NCBI RefSeq assembly: GCF_003858395.1
Contig: NZ_QWEV01000005.1
Coordinates: 3,348,001 to 3,412,000, forward strand
DNA: 64,000 bases
Reading direction: 5' to 3'
Origin: Acidipila sp. EB88
GTDB taxonomy: Bacteria > Acidobacteriota > Terriglobia > Terriglobales > Acidobacteriaceae
How positions within the stretch are numbered: the first letter of the stretch is position 1; each line of letters opens with the position of its first letter. A model generated the notes under the pieces. It ran no database searches. It saw only the letters and a list, made by a program, of their open reading frames with translations, and had not been told where the DNA came from. Shown here one piece after another: positions 28,024-35,998 of this stretch. The position numbers and the translations under genes were made by a program.

Positions 28024-28695
28024 TTATCCCTTGGAGCCGCCGGCGGCTTGCCTTGCTTTCAGGTCGTCGTCGGCATACTTGACCCAATTTGCGAGCGTGG
28101 TGGGCTCCATCAGCCCGTTCACGCGGTTCCTGAAACTCGTGATGCGCATAAAACTGTCCCACTCACTCGGGTAATCGCCCTTGATGCCGACGACCTGCCA
28201 CCAGATGAATATCTGACCGAACAGATCCACGGCCTCTCTTTCATCAATGAGCTCCTTCGAGACGGCAAACTCCATCGCCTGGAAGAAGCCCACGACGCGC
28301 CAGAGCGATTTGGACTCTTCCGGATGCCTCATCTCGATGCCTACCGCGGTCTCGTACGGGAACTTCAGCAACAACATGTTTGCGTCGGTCCGGGCCTCGT
28401 AGAGGGGATCGGTCCATTCGCGGTGCATCTCGAACAGGCGCTTCGTCTTCTCGTAATGTTCCTGCTTCGATTGGGTCGCTTGCTGGATGTTAATGGCGAT
28501 GTGCGCAACTAAACCCAGACTGACGATGGACAGCAGGGGCGATGCCAACCCGCTCACGTAGCTGGCGAAAGCTCCCCATTCCGTGGGCGTCTGCCCTACG
28601 GGCAAAGGGTGAAACCATGCCGCATAGAAGAAAACCGGAAGGAGAGAGAGCAGTATCGACGCAAGAACGATGCTCTTGACGGTGAGAGTTCGCAT
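28024..28695 (-). CDS. Two-helix membrane protein, phage abortive infection-like
   Basis: A 223-residue protein with two N-terminal transmembrane helices (SIVLASILLSLLPVFFYAAW and YVSGLASPLLSIVSLGLVAHI). The short periplasmic link contains TEWGAFASYVSG, similar to the W-G-x-F-G-D/S-x-x-G-G signature of putative phage abortive infection membrane proteins. The ~150-residue cytoplasmic part is helical and acidic, without a recognised domain. Its position 2.3 kb upstream of a methyltransferase-led defence island fits a defence role, but this rests on weak similarity. ATG 28695. The truncated IS481 gene runs into its 3' end. Confidence 0.65.
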   Translation of the reverse strand: MRTLTVKSIVLASILLSLLPVFFYAAWFHPLPVGQTPTEWGAFASYVSGLASPLLSIVSLGLVAHIAINIQQATQSKQEHYEKTKRLFEMHREWTDPLYEARTDANMLLLKFPYETAVGIEMRHPEESKSLWRVVGFFQAMEFAVSKELIDEREAVDLFGQIFIWWQVVGIKGDYPSEWDSFMRITSFRNRVNGLMEPTTLANWVKYADDDLKARQAAGGSKG

Positions 28696-28726
28696 ATTGC
28701 GCGGAATCTTATCATCTACTCAGCTT

Positions 28727-29054
28727 TCAGGAGGGCCTGCTTTCCGGCCATCCCGTTAATCCTTTCAGCGTCTTCTTCGCCGCGCTGAAGCCCTCGTCCG
28801 TGCATTCGAATGCGACGGACGAGAGGGCAGGGAAGCGTCTCGTGCTGGACTTGTACCTTCGACCGAACGGTGGAATGACCGGGCGGCATTAGCATCCCGA
28901 GATCCGCGAACAGTTTCGCGTGGTGAAGGGATGCCTCGCTTACACCCTTGAATGGGGTGGCGAAGACTGGGGCCGCCGGAGAGAGTGTGGACGTAGCTCC
29001 TAGTACACTGCATGTTTTCTGGAACCCCGATACAGAGGAAGCGTTCGCTCGCAT
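28727..29054 (-). pseudogene. Possible frameshifted small gene
   Basis: One frame (from 29054) reads naturally through ATPFKGVSEASLHHAKLFADLG and VRSKVQVQHETLP, then turns Arg-rich. Skipping one base near 28830 continues as ALSSVAFECTDEGFSAAKKTLKGLTGW to a stop at 28727. The joined protein would be ~108 residues, with no family I recognise. The rest of the 28696-29279 gap holds nothing else I can support apart from the start region of yedK. Confidence 0.35.
28793..28823. repeat. Hairpin with 14-bp stem
   Basis: Arms CTCGTCCGTGCATT and AATGCgACGGACGAG pair over 14 bp with one bulged G and a 2-base loop. It lies inside the possible frameshifted gene at 28727-29054 and close to its inferred frame change. 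Confidence 0.5.
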
Positions 29055-29279
29055 CGATGTGCAGCCTGCAGAGCGTTCTCCTGCTCACACCAGTGGCGGA
29101 GGCCAGCGGGGCAGCTAACCCGAATACCTCGCCCGACCTGCATCAGAGATGCTTCCTATTAACCGGCTTGATCGATCAGGGCTTTGAAGCGCTAGACAAC
29201 TAAAACGCTAACACTCTGAAACGCTGGACCGTATACACGGAAACCCACCGCTAGGTACCTTGAAGCTAAGGTGGAGCTG

Positions 29280-29645
29280 ATGTGTGGACGTTACGGTCGT
29301 CGCAGCGACAAACAGAAGATCGCGGAACACTTTCGCGCGAAGCCTTCACCGGCTGAGCTGCCAATGCCTGATGCCGACTACAACATCGCGCCGACAACTC
29401 ATCAGCCCATCATTCGGCAGAGTCGCGAGACGGGTGAGCGGGAAATGACTCTGGCCCGCTGGGGCCTAGTGCCGTTCTTCACAAAGGATCTGAACGACGT
29501 CAAAGGTCTCTCGACGATCAACGCGAGATCGGAAACGATCACCAAAGCTCCGACGTGGCGTGAACCTTTCAAGAAACGGCGCTGCCTGATTCCCGCCTCG
29601 TTTTTCTACGAGTGGCCGAAGGAAGGAAAGCCTCCCAAGGAAGGG
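29280..29645 (+). pseudogene. yedK: yedK (SRAP) 5' half
   Basis: ATG 29280 gives MCGRYGRR, so Cys2, the residue that forms the covalent bond to abasic sites, is exposed after Met removal. The frame continues through YNIAPTTHQPIIRQ, ARWGLVPFFTKD, INARSET and CLIPASFFYEW with its conserved Glu. All of this is canonical for HMCES/YedK proteins that shield abasic sites in single-stranded DNA. At about 29640, after KEGKPPKEG, family similarity stops and the sequence becomes umuC in another frame. The C-terminal half with the catalytic His is missing. Out-of-frame translation continues to 30092 without meaning. AAGGTGGAG precedes the ATG. Confidence 0.85.
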
Positions 29646-30180
29646 AATCGCCGTGACACGCAGCTTCGGGGCGCCGGTGACATCCTGGCAGCAGATGAGG
29701 GAAGCGATCGCAAGCTACGCCACGCGAGCGGCGGAGAAGATGCGCCGCTACAAGGTGGCGGCAGAGAACATCTTCGTCTTCATGCACACGAACACCTTCA
29801 ACAACGATCCGTTCTACTCGAATGGGGCGTCGGCTCGCTTTGCAGAAACGACAAACGACACCGGGGAGGTCGTCGCCCTGTCCGTGCACCTGGGCCAGCG
29901 GCTTTGGCGGGATGGCTTCCGCTACGCGAAGTGTGGCGTGATGATTACAGAACTGCTGCCGGAGTCAGTCCGGCAGCCGGCACTGTGGGGAGAACTGGAC
30001 CGGGAGCGTCGGGAACGGGTCTGGAGAACCATGGACAAGCTCAACGCAACACTTGGACGGGGTACCGTCAGGATTCTTGGAGCTGGCCCTAAGGATGCCC
30101 TCTGGAAGCTTAGGGCGGAGTATAGGTCACCTCGGTGGACTACGCGATGGGAGGAAGTTCCAAAAGTCTTGGCGCGATAG
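29640..30180 (+). pseudogene. umuC: umuC 3' half (little finger and DUF4113)
   Basis: From GIAVTRSFGAPV the frame encodes the C-terminal ~180 residues of DNA polymerase V catalytic subunit. It holds the little-finger domain (REAIASYATRAAEKMRRY, NTFNNDPFYSN, GFRYAKCGVMITEL) and the DUF4113 tail (ILGAGPKDALWKLRAEYRSPRWTTRWEEVP, start and end diagnostic). The palm and fingers with catalytic carboxylates are missing because the 5' part is replaced by yedK. No start codon with a ribosome-binding site suits the fragment. It is a deletion fusion of two SOS-type genes. Confidence 0.85.
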
Positions 30181-30240
30181 CCTCTCTCTTGCTTTCTCTC
30201 TCTCTTGCTTTCTCTCTCTCTTGCTCTCTCTCTTCCTCTG
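30181..30240 (+). repeat. CT-rich tandem repeat
   Basis: Sixty bases are almost pure pyrimidine on this strand, made of about three and a half units of a 16-base pattern of the type TTGCTTTCTCTCTCTC. It starts directly after the umuC-fragment stop codon. Such polypyrimidine tracts are prone to slippage and may form triplex structure. Confidence 0.75.
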
Positions 30241-30255
30241 TGCTAGCTTTCGTCC

Positions 30256-30450
30256 ATGAAGCTGACCGAAAGCACGCTCCGGGAAGATCCTCGAATCGAA
30301 CGCTTGTTGAAGAACCCCAATTGGAAGCCAGCAGCTGAGGCCGCTATGGCGTTCTACTTCAACGGGACGGATTGTCCGATCGCCTCATGGCAGAAATCTT
30401 CGACATGGGCGCAAGTGAAGATGGTGCTCGAAGAGCTCGGGAAGAAGTAG
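30256..30450 (+). CDS. Small protein of unknown function
   Basis: A 64-residue frame from ATG 30256. It is soluble, with RIERLLKNPNWKPAAEAAMAF and STWAQVKMVLEELGKK forming likely helices. Composition is natural and the codon positions look coding. It has no motif I recognise. It is followed after 16 bp by another small acidic protein on the same strand and may be co-transcribed with it. Both lie directly upstream of the methyltransferase-led island. Confidence 0.5.
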   Translation: MKLTESTLREDPRIERLLKNPNWKPAAEAAMAFYFNGTDCPIASWQKSSTWAQVKMVLEELGKK

Positions 30451-30466
30451 GCGGAGGGAAAAGATC

Positions 30467-30862
30467 ATGCCGAAGCAGGACATTTTCTTCGAAGAAACGG
30501 TCGCGGGGACTCGAATCGAAGTGCTGAAGTCTTACGATGAAGCGTACGCACGCGAAGCGTTCGACAATATGAACGAAGAAGCACGGGAGCATCTTTGGGC
30601 TGCTCTCAGGCCAGAGGAAACTTATGACTCGGCAGGGCTGCCAAAGCTCAATGATTCCGAGGATGTAAACGATGAAGCAGGCGCCTTCCTTTGGGACGAA
30701 CTTGTCGATCAGGCCCTCGAAGATCCACGTGCAGTTCCGCGCGTGAGTTCGTTCTTCATCGTGAATGAAACGGCAGATAGCCACACGGCAAGCCTTTATG
30801 TATCCCCCGACTGGCCTAGTGCTGAACGTTATGCCAAAGAACGGCTTTCCGCTGCGGCATAG
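30467..30862 (+). CDS. Small acidic protein of unknown function
   Basis: A 131-residue acidic protein preceded by GGCGGAGGG, a good ribosome-binding site. It is rich in Glu and Asp (SYDEAYAREAFDNMNEEAREHL, DVNDEAGAFLWDELVDQALEDP), with no signal peptide or transmembrane helix. Such acidic small proteins on mobile DNA sometimes mimic DNA or bind other proteins, but no family is recognised. It stands 80 bp upstream of the cytosine methyltransferase; whether it belongs to that operon is unclear. Confidence 0.6.
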   Translation: MPKQDIFFEETVAGTRIEVLKSYDEAYAREAFDNMNEEAREHLWAALRPEETYDSAGLPKLNDSEDVNDEAGAFLWDELVDQALEDPRAVPRVSSFFIVNETADSHTASLYVSPDWPSAERYAKERLSAAA

Positions 30863-30942
30863 ATGTCCTCTGCGATATCCTCTGATACGCACATCTTTTG
30901 GTGCGAAAGTTTTCACGTTTCATCAGGATATGAGACCGCATA

Positions 30943-32232
30943 ATGCGCTTTATTGATTTATTCGCGGGGCTAGGGGGCTTTCATGTAGCCATGGCCAACG
31001 CAGGCCACGAATGCGTGTTTGCGAGCGAACTCGACCCAGAACTGCGGGATTTATATGAGAAGAACTTCGGAGTGCAACCGAAGGGCGATATCCGCGACGT
31101 CAAGCTTTCGTCCATTCCCCAACACGACATACTATGCGCGGGTTCACCATGCCAACCCTTTTCAAAGGCAGGTGCACAGCCTGGACGAGAATGCCCGAAG
31201 TGGGGCGATCTCCTCGATTATGTAATCAAGATCTTGAAGTACCGCAAGCCGCAGTTCTTCATTTTGGAGAACGTACCGAACCTCGGCAAGCATGCGAACG
31301 GCTCTACCTTTACATTCCTCCGCAAGGAACTAGAGGCGGCTGGATATGCAACTGATTACGCTTATCTATCTCCACACCACTTTGGAGTGCCGCAGATTCG
31401 TGAGCGAATCTTTATCGTAGGTTCGCGGTCTCCCATCGTCGCCTTTCAATCCCCGAGACCTTCTGCGCCGGTGCCGGTGTCGTTACAGTCAATTTTGGAT
31501 TCGGCTCCAAAGGAAGCGCGTCCAGTCCCCCTACATCATTTAGAAAATCTGAAGGTCTGGCAGCAGTTCCTAGATGCCTCTCCTAAGGACAGGGAACTGC
31601 CCTCGTTTCCAATTTGGACAATGGAGTTTGGAGCTACCTATCCGTTCGAGGAAACTACTCCTTTCTCTACTTCATGGCGGAAGCTGAGGTCGTTCAAAGG
31701 CTCTCATGGCCAACTCTTGTCGGGCCTAAACGAAGAGGCGATTTTGGCTGCTTTACCCTCCTATGCACTTGAAGAAGTTCAAGTGTTTCCAAAATGGAAG
31801 GTCGACTTCATTCGTCAGAATCGTGAGTTCTATCGCACGAACAAAAAGTGGGTAGACCCATGGCTTCCAAAGATCCTCGAGTACTCTCCAAGCCTTCAAA
31901 AATTTGAGTGGAATTGCAAGGGCGAGGTACGGAACCTCTGGAAACATGTGATTCAGTTTCGCGCTTCCGGTGTTCGGATCAAGAGGGCAACGAGCGCGCC
32001 TTCTTTAGTCGCTTTCACGACCACTCAAGTCCCTGTGATCGGTTGGGAGAAGCGTTATATGACCACGCGCGAGTGTGCTCGTCTGCAAAGTCTAGGATCT
32101 TTGAAACACCTACCTAGTGCTCAGGGGCGCGCTTATAAGGCGCTCGGCAATGCAGTGAATTCCCACGTTGTTGAACAGATGATTGGAGCATTGATGCAGG
32201 CGACCTCTGAAAGGGCAGTGCTTCACGCATAG
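30943..32232 (+). CDS. DNA (cytosine-5-)-methyltransferase
   Basis: A 429-residue C5 methyltransferase with motifs in standard order. Motif I is DLFAGLGGFH (5-14, SAM binding); motif IV GSPCQPFS has nucleophile Cys70; motif VI is ENV (109-111); motif VIII is QIRERIFIVG (151-160). A ~200-residue target-recognition region follows, then motif IX RECARLQSLG and motif X ALGNAVNSHVVEQM near the C-terminus. It methylates a specific DNA sequence that cannot be read from the protein. It opens a four-gene run (30943-36991) with gaps of 6, 9 and 1 bp, so it should supply self-protection for the ATPase/nuclease genes that follow. Confidence 0.95.
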   Translation: MRFIDLFAGLGGFHVAMANAGHECVFASELDPELRDLYEKNFGVQPKGDIRDVKLSSIPQHDILCAGSPCQPFSKAGAQPGRECPKWGDLLDYVIKILKYRKPQFFILENVPNLGKHANGSTFTFLRKELEAAGYATDYAYLSPHHFGVPQIRERIFIVGSRSPIVAFQSPRPSAPVPVSLQSILDSAPKEARPVPLHHLENLKVWQQFLDASPKDRELPSFPIWTMEFGATYPFEETTPFSTSWRKLRSFKGSHGQLLSGLNEEAILAALPSYALEEVQVFPKWKVDFIRQNREFYRTNKKWVDPWLPKILEYSPSLQKFEWNCKGEVRNLWKHVIQFRASGVRIKRATSAPSLVAFTTTQVPVIGWEKRYMTTRECARLQSLGSLKHLPSAQGRAYKALGNAVNSHVVEQMIGALMQATSERAVLHA

Positions 32233-32238
32233 GGGGCT

Positions 32239-33771
32239 GTGATCGAAGACAAAGTAGACATACGGCCCGGGGTCAGCGTCTTAGGAATCCTTCGATATCT
32301 CAACTACAAACCTTGGTATGCGCTTGGAGAATTCGTCGACAATTCTGTTCAGAGCTTCCTCTCGAACCGCACAGCGATTGAGCAGGTGGACGGGAGCAGT
32401 GTTCGACTCAAAGTCTCAATCGATTTAGATCCTCATCCCAATCACCCCCAAATTCGTGTACGGGACAACGGTGCAGGTATTGCAGCCGTAGCGTACAGTC
32501 GAGCTTTCCGACCGGCTGCCATACCAGACGATCGCAGTGGCCTCTCTGAGTTTGGAATGGGGATGAAGAGCGCTGCGTGTTGGTTTGCACCACGATGGAG
32601 CGTCAGGACTTCAGCGCTCGGAGAATCCGTAGCAAAGACCGTAGCGTTCGACATCGCTACGATAGTGCGTGATGATATTTCCGAATTGACGATCAAACAA
32701 ATACCTGAACGTCCGGAGCGGCACTATACGGAAATAGTTTTGGACGACGTCTTCCAGATGCCCGTTGGACGAACAGTTGGAAAGCTCAAAGAACACCTGG
32801 CCGACATCTACAGAGTCTTTTTACGCAATGGTGAGTTGGAGCTTTGCTTTAACGGAGAAACGCTCCGATACGAGGAGCCGAAAGTTCTCCAAGCGCCTTC
32901 CTATAAGGAAAAGAATGGGGAGCCCCTTCTTTGGCGAAAACAGATTCAATTTGATCTCGGCCACGGCATGCGTGTGGACGGATTTGCCGCGCTTAGGGCG
33001 ACCGCCAATGTCGCGAAAGCCGGTTTCGCGTTGTTTCGTCGTAATCGAGTGATTGAGGGAAGCGGCGACGAAGGCTACCGACCCCACCAGGTGTTTGGAA
33101 ATTCAAACAGCTATCGCTATCAGAGGCTCTTTGGGGAACTGAACCTTCATGGGTTTGACGTAAGTCACACGAAGGACGGTTTCCGATGGGACGAGAATGA
33201 AGAGCCGTTCCTCGATTTACTCAGAGAGCATCTGGATAGTGACGAACTGCCGCTTCTCAAGCAGGCGGAAAATTATCGAGTGCGCGAATCCAAGCAACAA
33301 CTTCTCAGGAGCGCCCAGCATGCAGTAACCAACACCGCCGCCGCGATGGAATCGCGGCTCGAATCGGTTCTTCCTCAGGTGGCAGGCGAACCACCTACCG
33401 AAACGGGTCCAGTAATCGACGAAGTGGCTAAACCGCTTGCACAACGCAAGTTCAACCTAAAGTTTCGCGATGAGGAGTGGTGCATCGTCGTTGAGGTCAG
33501 TGACGACGCAGCCGAGAGCCAATGGCTCGTTGTCAGGAACGGCGTTCGAAGCCCAGGCGGTCCACGAGAGTTGCAGATTCAGATGTCAATCATTCATCCC
33601 TTCATGGTGCGCTACGCACAGGGCGATAGCGAGGACGTGGAGGCCTTTCTGCGTATGGGCGCCGCTTTAGCCTTAGCCGAGGTCACCGCGCGCGAGGCGG
33701 GTGTTAAAGGCGCAGGAACTGTGAGACGGAATCTCAACGAGATTCTCTCGGAAGTGCTGTCAGAAATTTAA
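32239..33771 (+). CDS. MORC/MutL-like GHKL ATPase
   Basis: A 510-residue GHKL (gyrase/Hsp90/histidine kinase/MutL) ATPase without kinase histidine or Hsp90 middle domain. N-box: ALGEFVDNSVQSF with Glu31, Asp34 and Asn35. G1 box: RVRDNGAGI (73-81). G2 box: GLSEFGMGMKSAACW (101-115). A MutL/MORC-style S5 transducer fold probably follows (GYRPHQVFGNSNSYRY, FGELNLHGFDVSHTKDGFRWDE). GTG start, six bases after the methyltransferase stop, with AGGGGG upstream. Prokaryotic MORC-type ATPases are known from comparative genomics to sit in restriction-modification loci; ATP binding would close a dimer clamp on DNA. The C-terminal ~110 residues are specific and unrecognised. Confidence 0.9.
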   Translation: MIEDKVDIRPGVSVLGILRYLNYKPWYALGEFVDNSVQSFLSNRTAIEQVDGSSVRLKVSIDLDPHPNHPQIRVRDNGAGIAAVAYSRAFRPAAIPDDRSGLSEFGMGMKSAACWFAPRWSVRTSALGESVAKTVAFDIATIVRDDISELTIKQIPERPERHYTEIVLDDVFQMPVGRTVGKLKEHLADIYRVFLRNGELELCFNGETLRYEEPKVLQAPSYKEKNGEPLLWRKQIQFDLGHGMRVDGFAALRATANVAKAGFALFRRNRVIEGSGDEGYRPHQVFGNSNSYRYQRLFGELNLHGFDVSHTKDGFRWDENEEPFLDLLREHLDSDELPLLKQAENYRVRESKQQLLRSAQHAVTNTAAAMESRLESVLPQVAGEPPTETGPVIDEVAKPLAQRKFNLKFRDEEWCIVVEVSDDAAESQWLVVRNGVRSPGGPRELQIQMSIIHPFMVRYAQGDSEDVEAFLRMGAALALAEVTAREAGVKGAGTVRRNLNEILSEVLSEI

Positions 33772-33780
33772 GGAGAAGGC

Positions 33781-35997
33781 GTGGCGAGCAACAGCTTTGT
33801 TACTTTGGGAGACCCCTCGGAAAATGGCTCTACGGTTGTGATCGGCCCAGAAACCATGGACTTCTTCGACCGGATAGTTCCAGCTGACAGCCGCGACTCT
33901 GTGCGGAGTGATTGCATAGCAATTTTGCGCAAAGCAGTGCCGTCTACAGAACCCATTGGTTCTGAAACAGGCTTGGTGATTGGGTATGTCCAGAGCGGCA
34001 AAACGATGTCATTTGAAGCCGTAACCGCTCTTGCTAGGGACAATGCATACCAGGTTGTGATCGTTGTTGCTGGTACCTCGAATCCGTTGCTCAATCAATC
34101 TACTGATCGCTTGCGGCGCGATCTCGGCTTGGATGACGCCTCAAGATCTCGACGCTGGCTTCAACTCACAAACCCGGATGACAGCGATGCTAACAGGCAA
34201 AAGATTCGAAACGTTCTCGAAGAGTGGAAGGAAGGAGACATCCCGGCATTCAGCCGCAAGACGGTCCTGATTACTGTCTTGAAACACCACCAGCGGCTTG
34301 CAAGTCTTACGACACTCTTGAGAAAGGTTGGGACCGATGGCGTTCCAACGCTGATTATCGACGACGAAGCGGACCAGGCAAGTCTGAACACGAACGTTTC
34401 GAAAGCATCGGAGAGTTCAACGTACGCGTCATTGATGCAGCTCAAAGCCGCTCTGCCGAACCACACCTACCTGCAATACACCGCGACGCCCCAGGCCCCG
34501 CTCTTGATCAGCTTAATCGACGCCCTCTCGCCAACTTTTGTACGAGTCATAAATCCGGGTGCGGCTTACGTTGGAGGAAAGGACTTTTTCGACGATGAGA
34601 AGCATTATGTGAGATTGATACCCCCTCAAGATATCCCTTCAAGGGATAACCCGCTGAACGGTCCTCCTGAGAGCCTACTCGACGCTTTGCGTATCTTCCT
34701 GTTGGGTGTGGCGGCCGGTCTAGAGACGAATGGCGGAACTGGAAATCGATCGATGTTGGTTCATCCTTCTCAATTGACCGTGCAGCATCAAGAGTTCTTT
34801 ATCTGGGTGAAGAATGCCTTTGAACGCTGGAAAAGGGTACTGGGTTTAGCTGACTCTGATCCTGAGCGACGCGAACTCATAGAGGAATTTAGAGCTGTCT
34901 ATGACGATCTAAAGGCGACAGCCGGGGACGCACTTGGAAGCTTCGACACCATTCAGGGGCACCTTAAGCGAGCCATGCGGCAAACTCAATATGAGCAGGT
35001 AAACGCCTCAGGTGGAGCTACCCCGCGGATTGATTGGGGGCAGTCTTACGGCTGGATCCTTGTCGGTGGCCAAGCCATGGACCGGGGCTTCACGGTCGAA
35101 GGTCTGACGGTCACGTATATGCCCCGAGGTAAGGGGGTAGGGAATGCAGATACCGTTCAGCAACGAGCCCGTTTTTTTGGCTATAAGCGATCGTACATAG
35201 GTTTTTGCCGCGTCTACTTGGGGCAGGCCACCATCGATGCCTTCGACGCATATGTTGAGCATGAGGAAGATATTCGGCAGCAGTTGAAGAAGTTCCAAGA
35301 ACAGGGACGAGATCTTGGACAATGGAAGCGCGCGTTCATCCTCGATCGTGATCTAAGGCCGTGTCGTCAAAGTGTATTGGCCCTTCCATACATGCGTGGC
35401 GAACTAGCCGACAAATGGTTTGCGCCTGAAGTAGTGCTCGCGGTTGAAACTGTCCTTCAAGAGAACCGCCAAATTGTCGATGCGTTCATTAGCAAGCTTG
35501 GAACGTTCTCCGATATGGAAGGTGATCCACGAAGGACCGCTGTACAGAGGCACAGAGTGAGTCCAGCATTTTCGCTGAAACAGGTCTTGGAGGATTTGTT
35601 GACTCTATATCGCGTGGTCAACTCCATAGACTCACAGGAGTTTACTGGAATGCTCCTCCAAATCGATAAGGCACTAGAGGAGAATCCTGAGGAGCTTTGC
35701 CGAGTGGTGCTCATGAGCCCCGGAGAGCGAAGAACGCGTGGCGTGAACGAAGAAGGGGAGGTAACAAACCTCTATCAAGGTGCGTACCCGGTGAATCCTC
35801 CGGCTGTGAGGGGCAGCATCTACAGAGGTGATCAGTCCGTCTGCTTTCCTGATATTGTCACCGTACAGATTCATCAACTGGATCTCTTTCAAGAGAACGA
35901 TGGCATAAGACTTCGTGTTGCATCGGACGTACGGGTTCTCGCGACCTGGATACCAGCAAGACTTGCTAAGGGCTGGCTTGTGCAGGCGGGGGGCTAG
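33781..35997 (+). CDS. Z1-domain ATPase
   Basis: A 738-residue protein with a Z1 domain, a helicase-superfamily-2-like ATPase. Walker A is GYVQSGKT (68-75). Walker B-type LIIDDEADQAS is at ~191-201, and YTATPQAP at ~233-240 matches motif III. The Z1 core VGGQAMDRGFTVEGLTVTYMPR (start shown in part) and QQRARFFGYKRSYIGFCRVY, corresponding to motifs V-VI, lie in the second half. GTG start with AAGGAGAA upstream. Z1 proteins accompany MORC-type ATPases and nucleases in restriction loci, where they are thought to move along or remodel DNA. The ~200 C-terminal residues have no recognised domain. Confidence 0.92.
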   Translation: MASNSFVTLGDPSENGSTVVIGPETMDFFDRIVPADSRDSVRSDCIAILRKAVPSTEPIGSETGLVIGYVQSGKTMSFEAVTALARDNAYQVVIVVAGTSNPLLNQSTDRLRRDLGLDDASRSRRWLQLTNPDDSDANRQKIRNVLEEWKEGDIPAFSRKTVLITVLKHHQRLASLTTLLRKVGTDGVPTLIIDDEADQASLNTNVSKASESSTYASLMQLKAALPNHTYLQYTATPQAPLLISLIDALSPTFVRVINPGAAYVGGKDFFDDEKHYVRLIPPQDIPSRDNPLNGPPESLLDALRIFLLGVAAGLETNGGTGNRSMLVHPSQLTVQHQEFFIWVKNAFERWKRVLGLADSDPERRELIEEFRAVYDDLKATAGDALGSFDTIQGHLKRAMRQTQYEQVNASGGATPRIDWGQSYGWILVGGQAMDRGFTVEGLTVTYMPRGKGVGNADTVQQRARFFGYKRSYIGFCRVYLGQATIDAFDAYVEHEEDIRQQLKKFQEQGRDLGQWKRAFILDRDLRPCRQSVLALPYMRGELADKWFAPEVVLAVETVLQENRQIVDAFISKLGTFSDMEGDPRRTAVQRHRVSPAFSLKQVLEDLLTLYRVVNSIDSQEFTGMLLQIDKALEENPEELCRVVLMSPGERRTRGVNEEGEVTNLYQGAYPVNPPAVRGSIYRGDQSVCFPDIVTVQIHQLDLFQENDGIRLRVASDVRVLATWIPARLAKGWLVQAGG

Positions 35998-35998
35998 C

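Noticed and set aside
28841-28865. Possible tRNA or small structured RNA in the 28.7-29.2 kb gap
   Set aside because: No cloverleaf, T-loop or CCA-like end could be found there or elsewhere in the window.
30181-30240. Short repeats as a CRISPR array
   Set aside because: Units are 16-base low-complexity CT runs with no spacers and no cas genes.
32239-33771. GHKL protein as a sensor kinase or Hsp90
   Set aside because: No HisKA, sensor or Hsp90 middle domain; N, G1 and G2 boxes with a MutL/MORC-like layout and restriction context fit MORC-type better.
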